Assembly (NCBI GenBank): GCA_022844135.1
Contig: JALHMG010000026.1
Coordinates: 1-64,000 of the forward strand
Length of the DNA: 64,000 bases
Direction of reading: 5' to 3'
Source: Lysobacterales bacterium
Lineage (GTDB): Bacteria > Pseudomonadota > Gammaproteobacteria > Xanthomonadales > SZUA-5
Shown here piece after piece: positions 24,773 through 33,616 of the stretch. The translations under genes were made by a program, and so were the position numbers. The notes under the pieces were generated by a model. It searched no databases. It saw only the letters and a program-made list of their open reading frames with translations, and was not told the origin of the DNA. Every line of letters starts with the position of its first letter. The stretch's first letter is position 1.

Positions 24773-25906
24773 ATGCAGGCGAGAGCACGTTTGCAAATCG
24801 TTATCGGGACGGTCGCAGCAATGCTGGCCGTCCCGTCTTTTTTGATCGCAGCCACGAGCGACCGCTCGAGCGTGCTGAGCGGTCGATGGGCTTCTGCGGC
24901 CACCGAAAAGCTGATTCCAAATTTTGAATGGGTGGATGTCTCGTCGCTAACGACGCCAGCTGTGCACCCGTTTATGTCGGATGCGAACTCTTGGTTTGTC
25001 GCCCCTTTGCTGTCCAGCAAGGAATGGGCCGGGTTCTTGCGCGTGTCGTCTCTGTCGTCGACCTCGGCACTTGCCGCGATCACTCAGCCGTCGCGCGATC
25101 CCGCGTTGATTTCCGATTCCGCTCTTGAACGCCGACTGCTCACTTCCGGATTGTTCGTGGAAAGCAAGCAGGGCGTCGCATTCGGTATCGATGCGGTGTT
25201 TGCCGAACAGCGCTTCGCAAGCGGCACATTGTCTCCATTGCCGGACAGTGGCAACCTGCTGCCAGCGGTTAGCCCGCTGCTCGAGCGCTCCACCGGCGTT
25301 GGCGTTGCGCTCGCAGTTGGGGGTCCGATCGACGAGCGGTTCGGCTGGACGCTGGGCTTGCGTTCGCCCGTCGATATGGATGAGTACAAGTCTTATCAGG
25401 GCCTGTATTCGGAGCCTGGCGATCTCGACATCCCTGCAACGGCGGCGCTCGGCTTCAGTGCACAGTTGGTGCCCTCGACATCGATTGTCCTCGGCGCCGA
25501 GCATGTGTTCTACAGCGATGTGAACAGCGTCAGCAGTTTTGCATTGCCCAATCGTTTTTTGGCATTGCTGGGCGATAGCAACAGTCCCACTTTCGCCTGG
25601 CAGGATCTGACCGTGTATTCGGCCGCTCTGCGTGGCCAGGTGGCTGCTTGGGATTGGTCGGTGCGCTACAGCACGAGCCTGCAGCCTAATCCCACCGCGC
25701 CATTGTTGCAGCGCGCCATCGAAGGCATCCAGAGCGACGCCAATTGGTCGCTTGGCGTGGGCCGAGTTTTGGGCGTCGGAGAGCTGCGCCTTTCTGCGAG
25801 CTTCGCGGGCGCCGAGTACGTGCTTGGATCGCCGTACTACCGCAATACCGATCCTGCCGAATCGACGCACTTCGAGTTCGAAGCGTTGTGGAACTGGCGA
25901 TTCTAG
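24773..25906 (+). CDS. Predicted outer-membrane beta-barrel protein
   Basis: Start chosen at ATG 24773, which places a signal peptide (IVIGTVAAMLAVPSFLIAA) at the N-terminus; the longer open frame upstream is non-coding. The 377-residue protein has alternating hydrophobic strands in its second half, such as FGWTLGLRSPVDM and DWSVRYSTSL, and ends in Trp-Asn-Trp-Arg-Phe, a C-terminal Phe as expected for a BAM-assembled barrel. FadL/OmpP1-like transport proteins are similar in layout, but the key motifs were not found. An 8-bp hairpin (GCTAGAAG/CTTCTAGC, 24731-24759) lies upstream. Confidence 0.65.
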   Translation: MQARARLQIVIGTVAAMLAVPSFLIAATSDRSSVLSGRWASAATEKLIPNFEWVDVSSLTTPAVHPFMSDANSWFVAPLLSSKEWAGFLRVSSLSSTSALAAITQPSRDPALISDSALERRLLTSGLFVESKQGVAFGIDAVFAEQRFASGTLSPLPDSGNLLPAVSPLLERSTGVGVALAVGGPIDERFGWTLGLRSPVDMDEYKSYQGLYSEPGDLDIPATAALGFSAQLVPSTSIVLGAEHVFYSDVNSVSSFALPNRFLALLGDSNSPTFAWQDLTVYSAALRGQVAAWDWSVRYSTSLQPNPTAPLLQRAIEGIQSDANWSLGVGRVLGVGELRLSASFAGAEYVLGSPYYRNTDPAESTHFEFEALWNWRF

Positions 25907-26132
25907 CTCCGGGCTCACTTTCGCTCCGCGTGCGCTCGAAAAACTGCGGATGCGTGCGGCAACTCGACGCCTCAAGCGACTTCATCTAAACCCATGCTTG
26001 ACGATTCCTGGGCGTTGATCGCGAAGTAACAATCGCTCTGCTAGCATTTCGCATGTCGCTGGATATGAGTTCCGGCAACTCTCTCATGCGTTGATTCTGC
26101 GGTGATTGCCGACGACGACGTGTGTCAGCTCA

Positions 26133-26215
26133 TCCACCGAGGGGCGCTGCAAGTCACGTGCGTTGGCCGTGAATCACGCTCGGTGGAGATGCCTTCGCAA
26201 TGAAGGGCGCCCGTC
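26133..26215 (+). ncRNA. S-adenosylhomocysteine (SAH) riboswitch
   Basis: Upstream of ahcY the sequence CCGAGGGGCGCTGCAAG matches the conserved 5' core of the SAH riboswitch. The P1 helix is perfect: TCCACCGAG (26133-26141) with CTCGGTGGA (26179-26187). The conserved CACGCTCGG is present on the 3' side, and AATGAAGGGCGCCCGT (26200-26215) supplies the pseudoknot strand for GGGGCGC. SAH binding to this class turns expression of SAH-recycling genes on. The aptamer ends 17 bp before the ahcY start codon, so it can control access to the ribosome-binding site. The rest of the gap (25907-26132) shows no gene. Confidence 0.9.
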
Positions 26216-26232
26216 TTATTCGAGGACGCACC

Positions 26233-27663
26233 ATGAATGCTGTAGTCAAAGAACTTCCCAAGCACGATTTCAAGGTCCGCGATCTATCGCTGGCCGACTG
26301 GGGCCGCAAAGAAATCCAGATGGCCGAACACGAAATGCCCGGCCTGATGGCGATTCGCAAAAAGTACGCACCCAGCAAGCCGCTCAAGGGCGTGCGCTTG
26401 ACTGGCTCCTTGCATATGACCGTCGAAACGGCGGTGCTGATCGAAACCTTGGCCGATCTTGGCGCCTCGGTGCGGTGGGCATCCTGCAATATCTTTTCCA
26501 CACAGGACTATGCCGCGGCAGCAATAGCGGTCACAGGTGTGCCGGTGTTCGCATGGAAAGGCGAGACGCTGGAAGAGTACTGGGACTGCACGCTGGATGC
26601 GGTTACGCATCCGGGTGGCCAGGGGCCGGAGCTGGTGGTGGACGACGGCGGCGACGTGACGTTGCTGATCCACAAAGGCTACGAGATGGAACAAGGTAGC
26701 GACTGGATCAACACGCCAAGCGAGAGCGAAGAGGAAGCGGTCATCAAGAAGCTGCTGAAGCGCACGCAAAAAGAGCGCCCGGGCTTCTGGCACAACGTAG
26801 TGAAGAGCTGGCGTGGCGTCTCGGAAGAGACCACTACGGGCGTGGCGCGCCTTTACCAGATGAAGGCGCTCGGCAAATTGCTGGTGCCGGCAATCAACGT
26901 CAACGACTCCGTGACCAAGAGCAAGTTCGACAATCTTTATGGCTGCCGCGAGTCGCTGGCGGACGGTATCAAGCGCGCCACCGATCGCATGATTGCTGGC
27001 AAGCTGGCGGTGATCTGCGGTTTCGGCGATGTCGGCAAAGGCTCGGCGCGCAGTTTGCGCGGCTTCGGCGCGCGCGTCGTGGTCACTGAAATCGATCCGA
27101 TCTGCGCGCTGCAGGCGGCGATGGAGGGCTTCGAAGTCACGACTCTGGAAGACACGCTTGGACGCGCCGACGTGTACGTGACCGCGACGGGCAACAAGGA
27201 CGTGATCACGCTGGAACACATGGCGGCAATGAAAGATCAGGCCATCGTTTGCAATATTGGTCACTTCGACAATGAGATTCAGGTCGACCGACTGAACAAA
27301 GCGCTCGGTGTCAAGCGCACCAACATCAAGCCGCAAGTCGACAAATACACCTTTGCCGATGGCCACGAGATCTACATGCTGGCCGAGGGCCGCCTGGTCA
27401 ATCTGGGCTGCGCAACGGGTCATCCTTCGTTCGTGATGTCTAATTCGTTCTCGAACCAGGTTCTGGCGCAGATCGATCTTTGGGCAAACAAAGATCGCTA
27501 CGCGTCCGAGGTTTATCAGCTGCCGAAGAAACTGGACGAGGAAGTTGCGCGCCTCCATCTCGAGAAGATTGGCGTGAAGCTGACGGAGCTTACCGAGCAG
27601 CAGGCGAGCTATATGGGCGTATCGCAGCACGGTCCGTTCAAGCCTGAGCACTATCGGTACTGA
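26233..27663 (+). CDS. ahcY: Adenosylhomocysteinase (S-adenosyl-L-homocysteine hydrolase)
   Basis: Start chosen at [13 protein letters not shown] (ATG 26233); the upstream ATG at 26200 lies within the riboswitch. The 476-residue protein includes [37 protein letters not shown], the NAD-binding [31 protein letters not shown] and a C-terminal [11 protein letters not shown]...KPEHYRY with the NAD-contacting Lys/Tyr. It cleaves SAH to adenosine and homocysteine, relieving product inhibition of methyltransferases. It has about 40 residues more than the short form because of an insert around [20 protein letters not shown], usual in Gammaproteobacteria. Monocistronic between an SAH riboswitch and a rho-independent terminator. 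Confidence 0.98.
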   Translation: MNAVVKELPKHDFKVRDLSLADWGRKEIQMAEHEMPGLMAIRKKYAPSKPLKGVRLTGSLHMTVETAVLIETLADLGASVRWASCNIFSTQDYAAAAIAVTGVPVFAWKGETLEEYWDCTLDAVTHPGGQGPELVVDDGGDVTLLIHKGYEMEQGSDWINTPSESEEEAVIKKLLKRTQKERPGFWHNVVKSWRGVSEETTTGVARLYQMKALGKLLVPAINVNDSVTKSKFDNLYGCRESLADGIKRATDRMIAGKLAVICGFGDVGKGSARSLRGFGARVVVTEIDPICALQAAMEGFEVTTLEDTLGRADVYVTATGNKDVITLEHMAAMKDQAIVCNIGHFDNEIQVDRLNKALGVKRTNIKPQVDKYTFADGHEIYMLAEGRLVNLGCATGHPSFVMSNSFSNQVLAQIDLWANKDRYASEVYQLPKKLDEEVARLHLEKIGVKLTELTEQQASYMGVSQHGPFKPEHYRY

Positions 27664-27690
27664 GCGCTTAAGGCGTTGAGTTGCGAACGA

Positions 27691-27720
27691 ACATCGGGGC
27701 CTGTCGGCCCCGATGTTTTT
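27691..27720 (+). terminator. Rho-independent terminator of ahcY
   Basis: ACATCGGGGCC (27691-27701) pairs perfectly with GGCCCCGATGT (27706-27716) around TGTC, and is followed by TTTTC. It lies 27 bp after the ahcY stop. Confidence 0.9.
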
Positions 27721-27818
27721 CTGGCCCGACGCATCCGAATGCTGTCGCGCTACCGTAACCTTCGTATACTCGACACCCGCGCCAAGTGTTCCACCGAACC
27801 AAAGAGGATTGAAATCCC

Positions 27819-28808
27819 ATGCGTACTCTGACGATTTGCTCCATCGCCGCTGGCATCTTAGTCTCGGCATCCGCCGTTGCTGAACCCATCATTGGCATTA
27901 CTGGCTCGGTTGCCGGCACCAATGTCGTGCGATTCGACAGCAATAGCCCTGGCACCGTGACCACCGTCGGCCCACTCACCGGCATCGTTGCCGGCCATTC
28001 GGTTCGCGCGCTTGATCGTCGCCCGGCCAACAACACGATTTACGTGCTCAGCACAAACGCAACCACTGGCTTTCAGTTGTACACCCTGAACGAGTCGACC
28101 GGTGCGCTCACGCCCGTGGGCAGCGGCGGCACTGTCTCGTTCACCTGGCCGGCGCGCGTGTCGATGGACTTCAACCCGGCAGCCGACCGCATCCGCGTGG
28201 TGGGCGGCGGCGCGCAAAACTTGCGTTTGAATCCAGACACAGGTGCGCTGGTGCAGGAAGACACAGCGCTCGCCTACGTGGCTGGCGACCCCAATGCCGC
28301 AAGTAACCCGCCGTTTCCGGTTGGCGTTGCCTACGATTTCAACGACACCGACCCGAATACCGCAACCACGATGTACGTCTATGACTTCGACAACGATGCT
28401 TTGGGTCGTGTCGGATCGGTGGGCGGCTCGCCGGTCAGCCCCAATACCGGGCAAATCACGACGATCTTCACGCCGTCGGCTTTTGTCACTGGCGATGGTG
28501 GTGTGGGCTTCGACATCAGCAGCGGCGGTGCGGCCTACCTCAGCTATTCCGACATCGGCGGCGCGGTTGTTGCGCGCAAGGTCGACGGCGAGACTGAGGG
28601 CGTCCCACCGGAGCTGTTCTCGCGGATTAACCTGACAACCGGTGCGATCACCGTCATCGGCACGCTGCCGGTGGATTTGCTCGATTTCACCGTGGGCATC
28701 GAAGTGTTGCCGCCGGCCAATGTGCCGACAGCCAATCGGTTCGGTTTGGCTTTGCTTGGCCTGCTGCTCGGCGTCGGCGGCTTGATCGCAGTTCGTCGTT
28801 TCAGCTAA
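27819..28808 (+). CDS. Secreted DUF4394 protein with IPTL-CTERM-type C-terminal anchor
   Basis: The 329-residue protein has a signal peptide (TICSIAAGILVSASAVAEP), then a DUF4394-type beta-propeller-like body (SVRALDRRPANNTIYVLST, SMDFNPAADRIRVVGGGAQN, LRLNPDTGALV), and ends VPTANRFGLALLGLLLGVGG followed by LIAVRRFS. A VPT motif, a hydrophobic helix and a terminal RR cluster form the IPTL-CTERM sorting signal, thought to be processed by an exosortase-like enzyme in Gram-negative bacteria. No sorting enzyme is in the window. Function of DUF4394 is unknown. A strong terminator follows. Confidence 0.85.
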   Translation: MRTLTICSIAAGILVSASAVAEPIIGITGSVAGTNVVRFDSNSPGTVTTVGPLTGIVAGHSVRALDRRPANNTIYVLSTNATTGFQLYTLNESTGALTPVGSGGTVSFTWPARVSMDFNPAADRIRVVGGGAQNLRLNPDTGALVQEDTALAYVAGDPNAASNPPFPVGVAYDFNDTDPNTATTMYVYDFDNDALGRVGSVGGSPVSPNTGQITTIFTPSAFVTGDGGVGFDISSGGAAYLSYSDIGGAVVARKVDGETEGVPPELFSRINLTTGAITVIGTLPVDLLDFTVGIEVLPPANVPTANRFGLALLGLLLGVGGLIAVRRFS

Positions 28809-28827
28809 TCCTGACGAGCTAAAAGGT

Positions 28828-28867
28828 AACGCATCGGGCCCGGCAATTGCCGGGCCCGATGCGTTTT
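28828..28867 (+). terminator. 17-bp stem terminator after the DUF4394 gene
   Basis: AACGCATCGGGCCCGGC (28828-28844) pairs perfectly with the segment 28849-28865 around AATT, followed by TT. The A-rich 5' flank and T-containing 3' flank allow action in both directions, but a TRAP gene 132 bp away converges on it. Confidence 0.85.
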
Positions 28868-28999
28868 ATGGCGTCGCAAATCCGCTGTGCAGTCACCTCG
28901 ACACTCACAGCCCAGCGAGAACCACGATTTCGCGCCGCTGGCGAGAACCTGCTTGATGACCGGGCAAGTGTTTGCGCCGGAAACTTCTGAACGACAGGG

Positions 29000-30274
29000 C
29001 TAACGCACCAGCGCCAGCGACAGCCATGGCACATAGGTGATCAACAAGACGCAGGCGAACAGCAGCAAGAAGAACGGCCAACTGGCGCGAATCACTTCGG
29101 TGACGGGCTGACGAAAGCGATAGGCGGAGATGAAGAGATTCATGCCTAGCGGCGCAAGGAACAAACCCACCTGCAGGTTGGCCAAGAACAAGATCCCAAA
29201 GTGCACCGGGTCGATGCCATATCCGGTTGCAATCGGCAGCACCAACGGTGTGAGTACGACGATGGCCGGATAGCCTTCAAGCAACATGCCGAACACAAGC
29301 AAAAAAGCGTTCAGCACCAGCATGAAAATCCACTTGCTTTGTACGTGCGCCTGCACCCACGCGAACAATTGGCTCGGTACATCCGCATCGATCAAGTAGT
29401 TGGTCAGCGCGAATGCGCAACCCAGGATGACCAGAATCGCGCCGACCAGCATCATTGCCTCGCGCATGATCGCCGGCAAGTTTGGCCAGGCGATCTCGCG
29501 GCGCACCACGACCGTGATCAGGAACACATACACCGCTGTCAGCGCCGCAGCCTCCGATGGGGCGATGCTTCCCGAATAAATCCCACCGAGAACCAGGATC
29601 GGCAGCGGAATCTCATAGCGCGCTTCCCACAATGCCGATTTGACTTCCGCCAAACCCGACCAGGCTTCGTTGCGCCTGGGCGCGTGTTTGAGCGCATAAA
29701 GCGACACCACCACCAGCATCAGCACGCCGGGCAAAATGCCCGCGTAGAACAAATCTTCCACGGAGACCGGCGGGGTGGTGTTCAGCTGTTGCGCGACGAC
29801 GCCGTAAATGATCAGCGGCAGCGACGGCGCAAATAGCAAGCCCATACTGCCCGATGCGGTCACCAGGCCCAGCGCAAAACGAGGCGAATACCCTCCGGAC
29901 ACCAGCGCCGGGTACAACACCGCGCCCAGCGCCACAATGGTCACGCCGGAGGCGCCCGTCAGCGCCGTGAACAGGGCACTGGCAATTACCGCAACAATCG
30001 CCAAACCGCCAGGCATCCAGCCCACCAGCGCGCGCGTCAACCGCACCAAACGTTGCGGCGCACCGCTTTCGCTCAACAGGTAACCCGCCAGCGTGAACAA
30101 CGGAATTGCCACCAGAACCGGCATCTCGCCCAGGCGGTTGATCTCCACCGCGACAATCGCCAGATCGTAGCCCTGCGCGAGAAATCCGAGCATCGCGACG
30201 ATGGCGATGAGCGCGAAGAACGGCGTGCCGCAGAGCGCCAGCAACAAGATGCCTAGAGCGATCAGTGCAATCAT
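29000..30274 (-). CDS. dctM: TRAP transporter large permease (DctM/SiaM type)
   Basis: Start chosen at MIALIALGILLLALCGTPFF (ATG 30274), which overlaps the small permease stop by 4 bp. The 424-residue, roughly 12-helix protein shows the DctM strings IPLFTLAGYLLSESGAPQRL, ALTGASGVTIVALGAVLYPA and GLLFAPSLPLIIYG, and GMLLEGYPAIVVLTPLVLP. It is the Na+-coupled transport channel of a TRAP system that uses a soluble binding protein. It is the last gene of a four-gene minus-strand operon. Confidence 0.94.
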   Translation of the reverse strand: MIALIALGILLLALCGTPFFALIAIVAMLGFLAQGYDLAIVAVEINRLGEMPVLVAIPLFTLAGYLLSESGAPQRLVRLTRALVGWMPGGLAIVAVIASALFTALTGASGVTIVALGAVLYPALVSGGYSPRFALGLVTASGSMGLLFAPSLPLIIYGVVAQQLNTTPPVSVEDLFYAGILPGVLMLVVVSLYALKHAPRRNEAWSGLAEVKSALWEARYEIPLPILVLGGIYSGSIAPSEAAALTAVYVFLITVVVRREIAWPNLPAIMREAMMLVGAILVILGCAFALTNYLIDADVPSQLFAWVQAHVQSKWIFMLVLNAFLLVFGMLLEGYPAIVVLTPLVLPIATGYGIDPVHFGILFLANLQVGLFLAPLGMNLFISAYRFRQPVTEVIRASWPFFLLLFACVLLITYVPWLSLALVR

Positions 30275-30744
30275 GCGTGCAGTGTCGCCCGCGGAGCGAA
30301 AAGCGCGAGGACGCTGTGGAGCGCCATCAGCGCGAAGCACACAGGCAGCATCGCCGCCAGCCAATGCGATTGCACCAAACCGAAGCTGGTGCTTGGCGCC
30401 TCAGCTTCGAGCATGAAAAAACCATAGCTGGCGTAGGCGAGGAACGTGCACACAACGGCGGTCGTCAATGCCGCAAGGGCCCGCACAATCGACTGCCATG
30501 GCGATTTCATGCGCGCAACCAGGGCATCGATATGCAATTGCCGCTGCTCGCGGCTGGCCACCACGGCGCCAACAAGCGCAATCCACAACGTCAGTGCGCG
30601 CATCGCAGGATCGAGCCATACGGGCGCCATATCGAGCAAACGACCGACGATCTGCACCGCCGCGCCGAGCAGCAAAGCGCTGGCCAAGATCGTCAGTACG
30701 CCGTTCTCGAACCAGCGCAACGCGTGCAGAAGTACTTTCATCAA
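30271..30744 (-). CDS. dctQ: TRAP transporter small permease (DctQ type)
   Basis: The 157-residue protein has four predicted membrane helices and the DctQ pattern: RWFENGVLTILASALLLGAA near the start, then LTLWIALVGAVVASREQRQL preceding HIDAL, the conserved Arg/His region. It forms the membrane complex with DctM. It overlaps both neighbours by 4 bp. Confidence 0.9.
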   Translation of the reverse strand: MMKVLLHALRWFENGVLTILASALLLGAAVQIVGRLLDMAPVWLDPAMRALTLWIALVGAVVASREQRQLHIDALVARMKSPWQSIVRALAALTTAVVCTFLAYASYGFFMLEAEAPSTSFGLVQSHWLAAMLPVCFALMALHSVLALFAPRATLHA

Positions 30745-31706
30745 TTGGCGACGCTATCCAGTGCGTCCAATACGACCGCCGAGACCACGCCGTCCTGGCG
30801 CAGGCGTGCGCGGGTTTTGACGCCGATCTCGCGCCAGGCCGCGGCTTCTTCGGCCGACGGAGCGACAATTTGCACGCCTTCTTTGGCGATCGTCATCCGC
30901 GTCTTGGCGTCGTCGTCGACATTGATTGATTCCAGCTTGCGGAAAGCGGCATCGATCTCATCGACGACAATGGCGCGATCAGCCTCGGAGAGCCTGGCCA
31001 ATGCCTTGTTGTCGATTGCCAGCACGCCGATGGTGTAGGCCACGGGTAAATCGACCATGTACTTGACCTTGGTCGTCCACTGAAAGGCGACCGCACCCGT
31101 GGTGGTATTGCCCACGGTCTCGATCAGCCCGGTCTGAAGGCTGGTGTAGACATCCGCCAGCGCCAATTGCACCGGATTGACGCCGGCCACTTCCCACGCG
31201 ATCCGGCCGATCGTGTCGCCTTCTGGCACCCATACCTTGGTGGCGCGAAGTTCGGCTTGCGTCGCGATCGGCTTGGTGCCCATCAGGTAAATGAAGCCGC
31301 CCCCGGTCAAGCCGGCGATGGTCATACCGTTCGCCTGGAAGCCATCTTTGATGATCGGATCGATCTTCTCGCGAGCGCGCTTGACGTCATCGAGCGTTTC
31401 GAACACGAACGGGATGCCATACGCTTGCACGTCCGGATTGACGCCCGACAGCTCGGTGGTCGTGAACGCGCCACCGTTCAACTGCCCGAGCTTGATCTTG
31501 CGCAGCACGGTATCGCCGCTGCCCATCACACCGCCGGGGAAAAACTTCAGCTCGACTCGATTCTCGGTCTTGGCGGCGATCGCCGTACCGGCGGCACGCA
31601 TCTCGCGCATCCACGAGGAGCCTTCCGGCGCGAGCGTAGCAATCTTCAGCGGTGCCGCGCTGGCTGCACTCGCGAGCAGCGCGCAGGCAAAAATCATCAG
31701 TCTCAT
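30741..31706 (-). CDS. dctP: TRAP transporter substrate-binding protein (DctP/TatP type)
   Basis: The 321-residue protein has a signal peptide (MIFACALLASAASA) and the TRAP receptor fold: LKIATLAPEGSSWMREMRAA, KFFPGGVMGSGDTVLRKIKL, the conserved arginine strand with LRATKVWVPEGD, then QTGLIETVGNTTTGAVAFQW. Relatives in the TatP group and the adjacent TatT gene suggest a TPAT-type system. The ligand is unknown; C4-dicarboxylates or other organic acids are the usual substrates of the wider family. Confidence 0.92.
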   Translation of the reverse strand: MRLMIFACALLASAASAAPLKIATLAPEGSSWMREMRAAGTAIAAKTENRVELKFFPGGVMGSGDTVLRKIKLGQLNGGAFTTTELSGVNPDVQAYGIPFVFETLDDVKRAREKIDPIIKDGFQANGMTIAGLTGGGFIYLMGTKPIATQAELRATKVWVPEGDTIGRIAWEVAGVNPVQLALADVYTSLQTGLIETVGNTTTGAVAFQWTTKVKYMVDLPVAYTIGVLAIDNKALARLSEADRAIVVDEIDAAFRKLESINVDDDAKTRMTIAKEGVQIVAPSAEEAAAWREIGVKTRARLRQDGVVSAVVLDALDSVAN

Positions 31707-32551
31707 TCGAAGTAATCCTTGGAAGTATTCTTAAGCGCCTGCGCCTGACGCTGCGCCAGGACGTTGATCAGCGTCAGACCCGGCGCCTTTGCAGGGGCCG
31801 CCAGCGCCTCCTCCAGCAGCTTGTCGTGCAATGCCTGATCGAACACCAGGCGCGCGTAAAACCTGGCGTACAGCACCCGCACCATCTGGTTGTTGCCCTC
31901 GGATGTCGCGAGCGCCTGGTCGAAGTAGTCCTTGGCGATATCCGGTTTGCCGCCATAGGCGGGCGGGAGCAAAGAGTTGACCACGCCGAGCATCATCAGC
32001 GGCTGGCCTTCGGCGAATTGCGGATCGATCTCGATCACACGCTCCAGCAGCCGGCGCGCCTTGGGGATACCCGCGACGGCGTCCCAATCGTCCGCATTCG
32101 CCTGGATGTATCCGGCCCAGGCAGAACCGATGCAGTAAAGGTGCTCGGGATCGTCGTTCGCCTCGGCCAACGTGTCGACTTCCTCGAACTTGAGCGCGCG
32201 GGGATCGCACCAACTGGGGCCGACCTGACACGCTGCGCGCTGCGCATAGTCGAAAGCGCGTGCGGCCAGGCGCTTGATGCGCTCGGGCTCGGTGACGAAT
32301 GAGCCGGCGTAAGCGCCATACAAATCGGCCGCCCGGCACAGCGCCGACGCCTTGGCATCTGGCGAAGCATTCATCGCGTCCATTGTCAGCAAAAACGCAG
32401 GTAAGCCTTGCGCGACGGTTTCCGGATCGTCGTGATCGAGCACCGCAGAGGACAGTTGCGTCGCAAAATTCTCTGTCGCGCGATCGACCAGGCTCGCGCA
32501 ACCGGCAAGGGAGAACAGCAAAGCGAGCAGCAATCCGCGGAACATCGTCAT
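31703..32551 (-). CDS. TatT-type TPR lipoprotein associated with a TRAP transporter
   Basis: The 282-residue protein starts MTMFRGLLLALLFSLAGCAS, a lipoprotein signal with the lipobox LAGC. The helical body is built of TPR-like hairpins (RRLLERVIEIDPQFAEGQPL and DYFDQALATSEGNNQMVRVL). The TatT family was defined from a Treponema protein (Tp0956) that trimerises and binds a TRAP receptor. Here it is first in the operon and overlaps dctP by 4 bp, as expected for a partner of the binding protein on the periplasmic side. Confidence 0.85.
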   Translation of the reverse strand: MTMFRGLLLALLFSLAGCASLVDRATENFATQLSSAVLDHDDPETVAQGLPAFLLTMDAMNASPDAKASALCRAADLYGAYAGSFVTEPERIKRLAARAFDYAQRAACQVGPSWCDPRALKFEEVDTLAEANDDPEHLYCIGSAWAGYIQANADDWDAVAGIPKARRLLERVIEIDPQFAEGQPLMMLGVVNSLLPPAYGGKPDIAKDYFDQALATSEGNNQMVRVLYARFYARLVFDQALHDKLLEEALAAPAKAPGLTLINVLAQRQAQALKNTSKDYFE

Positions 32552-32584
32552 GGACTTTAACGAATAAGCGATGTGCCGCGGATA

Positions 32585-33457
32585 CTAAACAAGCGAAGCT
32601 TGCGATTTCGCGAACGACTCGCAGGCGTCCATGGTGTTCTGTAACAAGGTCGCAACAGTCATCGGTCCCACGCCGCCGGGCACCGGCGTAATCCACGACG
32701 CGCGCTCCTTGGCGAGCGCGAAATCCACATCGCCCACCAGCGAACCGTCGGACTGGCGATTGATGCCGACGTCGATGACCACCGCGCCCGGTTTGATCCA
32801 GTCGCCGCGAATCATGCGCGGCTTGCCAACCGCAACCACCAGCAAATCGGCGCGCGATACGTGAATCGGCAGGTCTTGCGTGAAGCGGTGCGCTGCTGTG
32901 ACTGTCGCCCCGGCGAGCAGCAGCTCCAGCATCATCGGCCGTCCGACATGGTTGGACACGCCGATCACCAGCGCATCGCGGCCGCGCACTGGCTTATCGG
33001 TTTTCGCCAGCAGCGACATGATTCCTTTGGGTGTGCAGGGCCGTAAGCCGGGTTCGCGCAAGGCCAGTCGGCCGACATTCTCGGGATGGAAGCCATCGAC
33101 ATCTTTGTGCACGGCGATGCGGTGGATGACACGCTTTTGATCCATATGCGCCGGCAAGGGCAACTGCACCAATATGCCGTGGATGGTCGGATCGACATTC
33201 AAAGCATCGATCAACGCCAGCAGCTCGGCTTCGGGCGTGGTCGCCGGCAAATCGAAATCGCGAGTCACAAACCCTGCTCGCTCACAGGCAGCGCGCTTGT
33301 TGCGCACATACACGTGCGAGGCTGGATCCGCGCCAACCAGAACCACCGCCAGCCCCGGCGCGCACAATCCGTTGGCCAGCCGCGCACGTACGCGGCCGCG
33401 CAGTGTGTCGATCAACTCATCGGCAAGCCGTTTGCCGTCCAGCAATTGGGCGCTCAT
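32585..33457 (-). CDS. folD: Bifunctional methylenetetrahydrofolate dehydrogenase/cyclohydrolase (FolD)
   Basis: Start chosen at [15 protein letters not shown] (ATG 33457), giving 290 residues, the family length. It has [17 protein letters not shown] with the catalytic lysine, [34 protein letters not shown], the NADP loop [13 protein letters not shown] (Asn-His where most FolD proteins have Ser-x-x-Val-G-R-P) and [20 protein letters not shown]. It interconverts methylene-, methenyl- and formyl-THF in the cytoplasm. It lies 33 bp upstream of the TRAP operon on the same strand and may be co-transcribed with it. Confidence 0.96.
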   Translation of the reverse strand: MSAQLLDGKRLADELIDTLRGRVRARLANGLCAPGLAVVLVGADPASHVYVRNKRAACERAGFVTRDFDLPATTPEAELLALIDALNVDPTIHGILVQLPLPAHMDQKRVIHRIAVHKDVDGFHPENVGRLALREPGLRPCTPKGIMSLLAKTDKPVRGRDALVIGVSNHVGRPMMLELLLAGATVTAAHRFTQDLPIHVSRADLLVVAVGKPRMIRGDWIKPGAVVIDVGINRQSDGSLVGDVDFALAKERASWITPVPGGVGPMTVATLLQNTMDACESFAKSQASLV

Positions 33458-33616
33458 GCGGAGCAAACAAGAATCGTCGGCGGCCAAAGCGGCGCGAGGT
33501 CGCTAAGGCTACTTCATCTTTACCCGCGGGTCGCGCCACGGTGCGAGCAGTCTCGCGTTCGGCCCGGTCCGGCAGGTCTCTGAGCGTCGCAATGCGGCGC
33601 TAAGAATTCGCTGTAC

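Noticed and set aside
26284-27870. 528-codon open frame on the minus strand opposite ahcY
   Set aside because: It mirrors the highly conserved ahcY gene; composition is Arg/Ala/His-rich with no recognisable motif, as expected of an antisense shadow in GC-rich DNA.
28867-28989. 40-codon frame starting MASQIRCAV after the DUF4394 terminator
   Set aside because: No ribosome-binding site, no family resemblance, and the start lies in the terminator stem region.
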